Assembly: GCF_036039175.1 (NCBI RefSeq)
Contig: NZ_JAYXKP010000001.1
Location: 620,001-684,000 of the forward strand
DNA from: Marinilactibacillus sp036039175
GTDB lineage: Bacteria; Bacillota; Bacilli; Lactobacillales; Carnobacteriaceae_A
Length of the DNA: 64,000 nt
Direction: 5' to 3'
Shown here: piece by piece, positions 61,621 through 64,000 of the stretch
Position numbering within the stretch: the stretch's first letter is position 1
How the letters are laid out: the number at the start of each line of letters is the position of its first letter
The notes under the pieces: model-generated
Databases searched by the model: none
The model's input: the letters and a program-made list of their open reading frames with translations, nothing else
What the model was told of the DNA's origin: nothing
Made by a program: the position numbers and the translations under genes

Positions 61621-62112
61621 TTACCTATTCTTTTGCTTTATCTGTTTTTCTACGTTTTCAGGAACCAATCCATGGATGTTTCCTTGAAACTTTGCAACTT
61701 CCTTAATCAAAGAAGAACTGACAAAGCGATACTGTTCATCTGACATTAAGAAAACTGTTTCAATATCTTTGTTTTGAGTTTTATTCATTGAAGCAATATC
61801 CATCTCGTATTCCATATCTTTAATAGAACGGATACCCCTAATCATGGCTTTGACTTCTAACTCTTCTGCCAGATCAATTGTTAGACCACCCTTATGTTTC
61901 AACACCCTCACATTTGAGTTTGGTAATTGAGATTCAAGTGAATCAATGATCATCTGCATTCTTTGATCAACATCAAATAAAGGTTGTTTTGAAATATTTT
62001 CGCTAACAGCAATAATGACTTCATCGAATAGCGTAGATGTTCGTTTGACGATATCTAAATGTCCATTCGTAAATGGGTCAAAACTACCTGCATATAGAGC
62101 CTTCATACTCAC
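61621..62112 (-). CDS. coaD: Phosphopantetheine adenylyltransferase
   Basis: 163 aa. The nucleotidyltransferase motif is ALYAGSFDPFTNGHLDIVKR, with IRGIRSIKDMEYE and FVSSSLIKEVAKF following. It makes dephospho-CoA, the penultimate step of coenzyme A synthesis. The start may be GTG (62112, 6 bases from GGAGG) or ATG two codons later (62106). It overlaps rsmD by 4 bases. Confidence 0.96.
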   Translation of the reverse strand: MSMKALYAGSFDPFTNGHLDIVKRTSTLFDEVIIAVSENISKQPLFDVDQRMQMIIDSLESQLPNSNVRVLKHKGGLTIDLAEELEVKAMIRGIRSIKDMEYEMDIASMNKTQNKDIETVFLMSDEQYRFVSSSLIKEVAKFQGNIHGLVPENVEKQIKQKNR

Positions 62113-62666
62113 TCATGGCCTCCTCTATAAACGGTGATTCTTGTTGACCCATAGATTTTTTGTTTTGTTGTACTGAAAGATCCTATAGATTCAGGTAAAA
62201 TAGTGTTTTTATCTGTTTCACATAAAATCATTGAAGTTGAGCCAATCAGTTTTCTGTTTTCAAGATCTTTAACAACCTCTTTAATTTCTTGCAGTGCATA
62301 TGGGGGATCCAGGATGACCAATTCAAATGATCGCTCGGCTGTTTCTAATTCTACTATGGCTTGACGATCTTTTTTCTTCAAAACTGTGAATTTTTCAGGT
62401 TCTTTTGTCATCTCGACATTCTCTTGAATAACCTTGATTGCTTTGAAATTAGAATCTACTAAAATCGCCCGATCCATGCCTCTTGATACAGCTTCTATTC
62501 CAAGAGAACCACTTCCAGCATACAAATCTAGTACGGTTCCTCCATCAAAATAAGGACCAATCATGTGAAATACAGATTCTTTGATTTTATCGGTTGTTGG
62601 TCTAGTAGTCGTTCCTGGTACTGCTTTTAAAGGGCGACCACCATATTCTCCAGATATCACTCTCAT
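62109..62666 (-). CDS. rsmD: 16S rRNA (guanine-966-N2)-methyltransferase RsmD
   Basis: 185 aa. It begins MRVISGEYGGRPLKAVPGTTTRPTTDKIKE; the SAM site is VLDLYAGSGSLGIEAVSRG and the catalytic motif is LVILDPPYA. It methylates G966 of 16S rRNA. The order ylbG-rsmD-coaD is the same as in Bacillus. GAGG precedes the ATG. Confidence 0.96.
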   Translation of the reverse strand: MRVISGEYGGRPLKAVPGTTTRPTTDKIKESVFHMIGPYFDGGTVLDLYAGSGSLGIEAVSRGMDRAILVDSNFKAIKVIQENVEMTKEPEKFTVLKKKDRQAIVELETAERSFELVILDPPYALQEIKEVVKDLENRKLIGSTSMILCETDKNTILPESIGSFSTTKQKIYGSTRITVYRGGHE

Positions 62667-62674
62667 TTTTAACC

Positions 62675-63010
62675 TCAGTTCCAGCCAGAAGAAAGCTGAT
62701 TAAATATAGAAATTTCTTTACTTTCATCTTCTTTTTTTCTTTGAGCTGCGAGTACTCGAACTTCATCAAGTACGCCGTCAAATGTCTTAGGCATTTCACA
62801 TTGATAAGATTCTTCAACTTTTTTTACAAAATGTTGCTTGGAAAGATTTTGTTGAACAGACTCTTTATCCTTTTTATCTATATACAAAATAGCATAATTC
62901 ATTTTTTTTGAGACATAATGGACTAATCCATATCGTTTCAATTTATTGATATATTTGGTTGTATAGACCCATACGACTAAACAGGATCTTTCATTTTGGT
63001 CTTCTAACAT
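62675..63010 (-). CDS. ylbG: YlbG family protein (DUF2129)
   Basis: 111 aa. The core CLVVWVYTTKYINKLKRYGLVHYVSKKMNYAILYID matches the YlbG/DUF2129 family, small cytoplasmic proteins of unknown function found next to rsmD in Firmicutes. A charged C-terminal tail follows. GAGGAG precedes the ATG. A -10-like TATAAT (63044-63049) lies upstream without a good -35. Confidence 0.85.
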   Translation of the reverse strand: MLEDQNERSCLVVWVYTTKYINKLKRYGLVHYVSKKMNYAILYIDKKDKESVQQNLSKQHFVKKVEESYQCEMPKTFDGVLDEVRVLAAQRKKEDESKEISIFNQLSSGWN

Positions 63011-63051
63011 TTAATTCTCTCCTCGAAACGATTGATTTCACCTATTATAAC

Positions 63052-63082
63052 AAAAAAATCCACTCAATATGAGAGGATTTTA
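63052..63082 (-). terminator. Terminator of ylaN
   Basis: AAATCC.CTCA and TGAG.GGATTT pair with one mismatch around a 3-base loop. Seven U residues follow on the minus strand. Confidence 0.75.
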
Positions 63083-63096
63083 GTATTTTCTTTTTC

Positions 63097-63369
63097 TCAT
63101 TCTTTTAATTCGTCGTAAGCTTCATTGATTAGATCATTCAGATGTTTCTCCAGTTCACTCAACATGAGCTGACCTTCTTCTTCATCTAATATCCCCATAG
63201 AGGATGCAAATTCAATTTTTTTTGAGAACCCAAACATTTGTGTATCAATAACCTCTTCAAAAGCAGGGCATGCCACACATAAGTGTTTTTGATTTTCGAT
63301 CAAAGTAGAAATCTTACTAGCGTCTTCCATTAAAATATCTTTAGCAAGTGCATTTCGCAGACGATCCAC
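63097..63369 (-). CDS. ylaN: YlaN family protein (DUF1507)
   Basis: 90 aa, helical. The central sequence CPAFEEVIDTQMFGFSKKIEFASSMGILDEEEG closely resembles Bacillus YlaN (CP.YEEVLDTQMFGLSREIDFA), which has been linked to iron homeostasis and Fur. GTG at 63369 is chosen because GGGGG lies 8-9 bases upstream. The ATG at 63393 lacks a ribosome site and lies almost at the predicted transcription start. Confidence 0.88.
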   Translation of the reverse strand: MDRLRNALAKDILMEDASKISTLIENQKHLCVACPAFEEVIDTQMFGFSKKIEFASSMGILDEEEGQLMLSELEKHLNDLINEAYDELKE

Positions 63370-63403
63370 TCTGTAGCCCCCTTTGGTAATCATTGCTAAT
63401 AAT

Positions 63404-63431
63404 AGTATAGCATAAAAGCGCTTTGAGACAA
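63404..63431 (-). promoter_or_regulatory. Promoter of ylaN
   Basis: TTGTCT (63426-63431) and an extended -10 TGCTATACT (TATACT at 63404-63409) are separated by 16 bases on the minus strand. Confidence 0.6.
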
Positions 63432-63454
63432 CTATTCATTTAATTATGTTCAAT

Positions 63455-63485
63455 AAAAAAGTCAGTAGCAACTGCTACTGACTTA
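63455..63485 (-). terminator. Terminator of typA
   Basis: AAGTCAGTAGCA and TGCTACTGACTT pair over up to 12 bp with a minimal loop. Six U residues follow on the minus strand. Confidence 0.85.
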
Positions 63486-63491
63486 GATAAA

Positions 63492-64000
63492 TTACTTAGA
63501 TTTTTTACCAGATTTTTCTCTCAAGTTTTTATCTAGTATTTTTTTACGTAAACGAATAGATTCAGGTGTTACTTCACAATACTCATCTTCAGCCAAGAAT
63601 TCTAATGATTCTTCAAGCGTTAAGATACGAGGACGTTTGATAACGTTTGTCTGATCTTTATTCGCAGAACGGATATTTGTTTTTTGTTTTTCTCTAACTA
63701 CGTTAACAGAAAGGTCATTATCACGGTTATGTTGTCCAACAATCATTCCAGCATATACTTCAGTTGTTGGTTCAACAAAGATGACACCACGGTCTTCTAA
63801 GTTCATGATACCGTATGTTGTAGCAGAACCATTTTCCATAGATACTAGTGCTCCTTGACGGCGCTCTCCAGCTCCACCGGCAACCATTGGTAAATATTCA
63901 TCGAATGTATGGTTTAAGATACCATATCCACGAGTCATAGAAAGGAACTCCGTTGTAAATCCGATTAGACCACGTGCAGGGGCAGAGAAAATCAAGCGTA
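63492..64000 (-). CDS. typA: GTP-binding protein TypA/BipA, C-terminal fragment
   Basis: Only the last 169 or so codons are in the window; the gene enters from the right edge with no start visible. The fragment RLIFSAPARGLIGFTTEFLSMTRGYGILNHTFDEY, then GALVSMENGSATTYGIMNLEDRG and EVYAGMIVGQH, is the conserved TypA C-terminal region. TypA is a ribosome-associated translational GTPase used under stress. typA upstream of ylaN matches Bacillus. Confidence 0.96.
   Translation of the reverse strand, partial: RLIFSAPARGLIGFTTEFLSMTRGYGILNHTFDEYLPMVAGGAGERRQGALVSMENGSATTYGIMNLEDRGVIFVEPTTEVYAGMIVGQHNRDNDLSVNVVREKQKTNIRSANKDQTNVIKRPRILTLEESLEFLAEDEYCEVTPESIRLRKKILDKNLREKSGKKSK

Noticed and set aside
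62602..62817. 71-codon frame overlapping rsmD and ylbG
   Set aside because: An out-of-frame shadow of two recognised genes.
1..64000. Mobile elements, prophage, CRISPR, toxin-antitoxin or restriction systems
   Set aside because: No transposase, integrase, repeat-spacer array or paired small genes of that kind were seen; the window is core chromosome.

Overview
The window reads as one contiguous, gene-dense stretch of a low-GC Firmicute chromosome. Lactobacillales is the best fit, probably Carnobacteriaceae (Carnobacterium, Alkalibacterium or Marinilactibacillus type). This rests on the Enterococcus hirae-like Na+ V-ATPase operon, the Bacillus-like order of the gmk-to-acpP block, strong GGAGG ribosome sites and many TTG/GTG starts. 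No sporulation gene, tRNA, rRNA, insertion sequence, prophage or CRISPR array was seen. Almost every gene is on the minus strand; only rpmB, a small YolD-like gene and birA are on the plus strand.

Layout. 1-4214: oligopeptide ABC transporter operon oppDFBCA, with oppA cut by the left edge. 4318-10068: fatty-acid and envelope block (asp23, fakA, recG, plsX, acpP). 10272-10606: rpmB on the plus strand. 10636-11755: a stand-alone PilZ protein and a small protein of unknown function. 11831-23952: the conserved gmk-rpoZ-coaBC-priA-fmt-rsmB-prpC-prkC-rsgA-rpe-thiN block. 24050-25402: a patatin-like lipase. 25528-34234: nine-gene V-type ATPase operon whose rotor subunit carries every Na+ ligand of the E. 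hirae protein. 34586-34961: an isolated plus-strand gene behind a near-consensus promoter overlapped by two LexA-like boxes. 35102-43375: cls, thiT under a TPP riboswitch, rnjB, birA, pnp, rpsO. 43379-53157: pyrR-pyrBC-carAB-pyrDFE with two PyrR attenuators. 53172-55219: uvrB with an SOS-like box. 55280-60395: rpsT, holA, comEC, comEB, comEA. 60511-64000: sepM, coaD, rsmD, ylbG, ylaN and the 3' end of typA.

Regulation is unusually legible. Many promoters can be read with a 17-base spacer. Cis-acting RNAs include a TPP riboswitch ending in a stem that hides the thiT Shine-Dalgarno, two PyrR-binding attenuators, a large pnp leader hairpin and several hairpins between or in front of cistrons (oppD, acpP, fakA, fakA-recG, ntpK-ntpE).

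The most interesting item is the solitary SOS-type gene at 34647-34961. Its C-terminal half resembles YolD-like proteins, which normally accompany Y-family DNA polymerases, but no polymerase gene is next to it. A related box at uvrB, a classical LexA target, supports the reading. Other points of note are a prpC gene with no ATG/GTG/TTG start in reach, a comEC gene with an unresolved start, and a class 1B-like pyrD without pyrK beside it. All functional calls come from reading motifs by eye; no database search was run.
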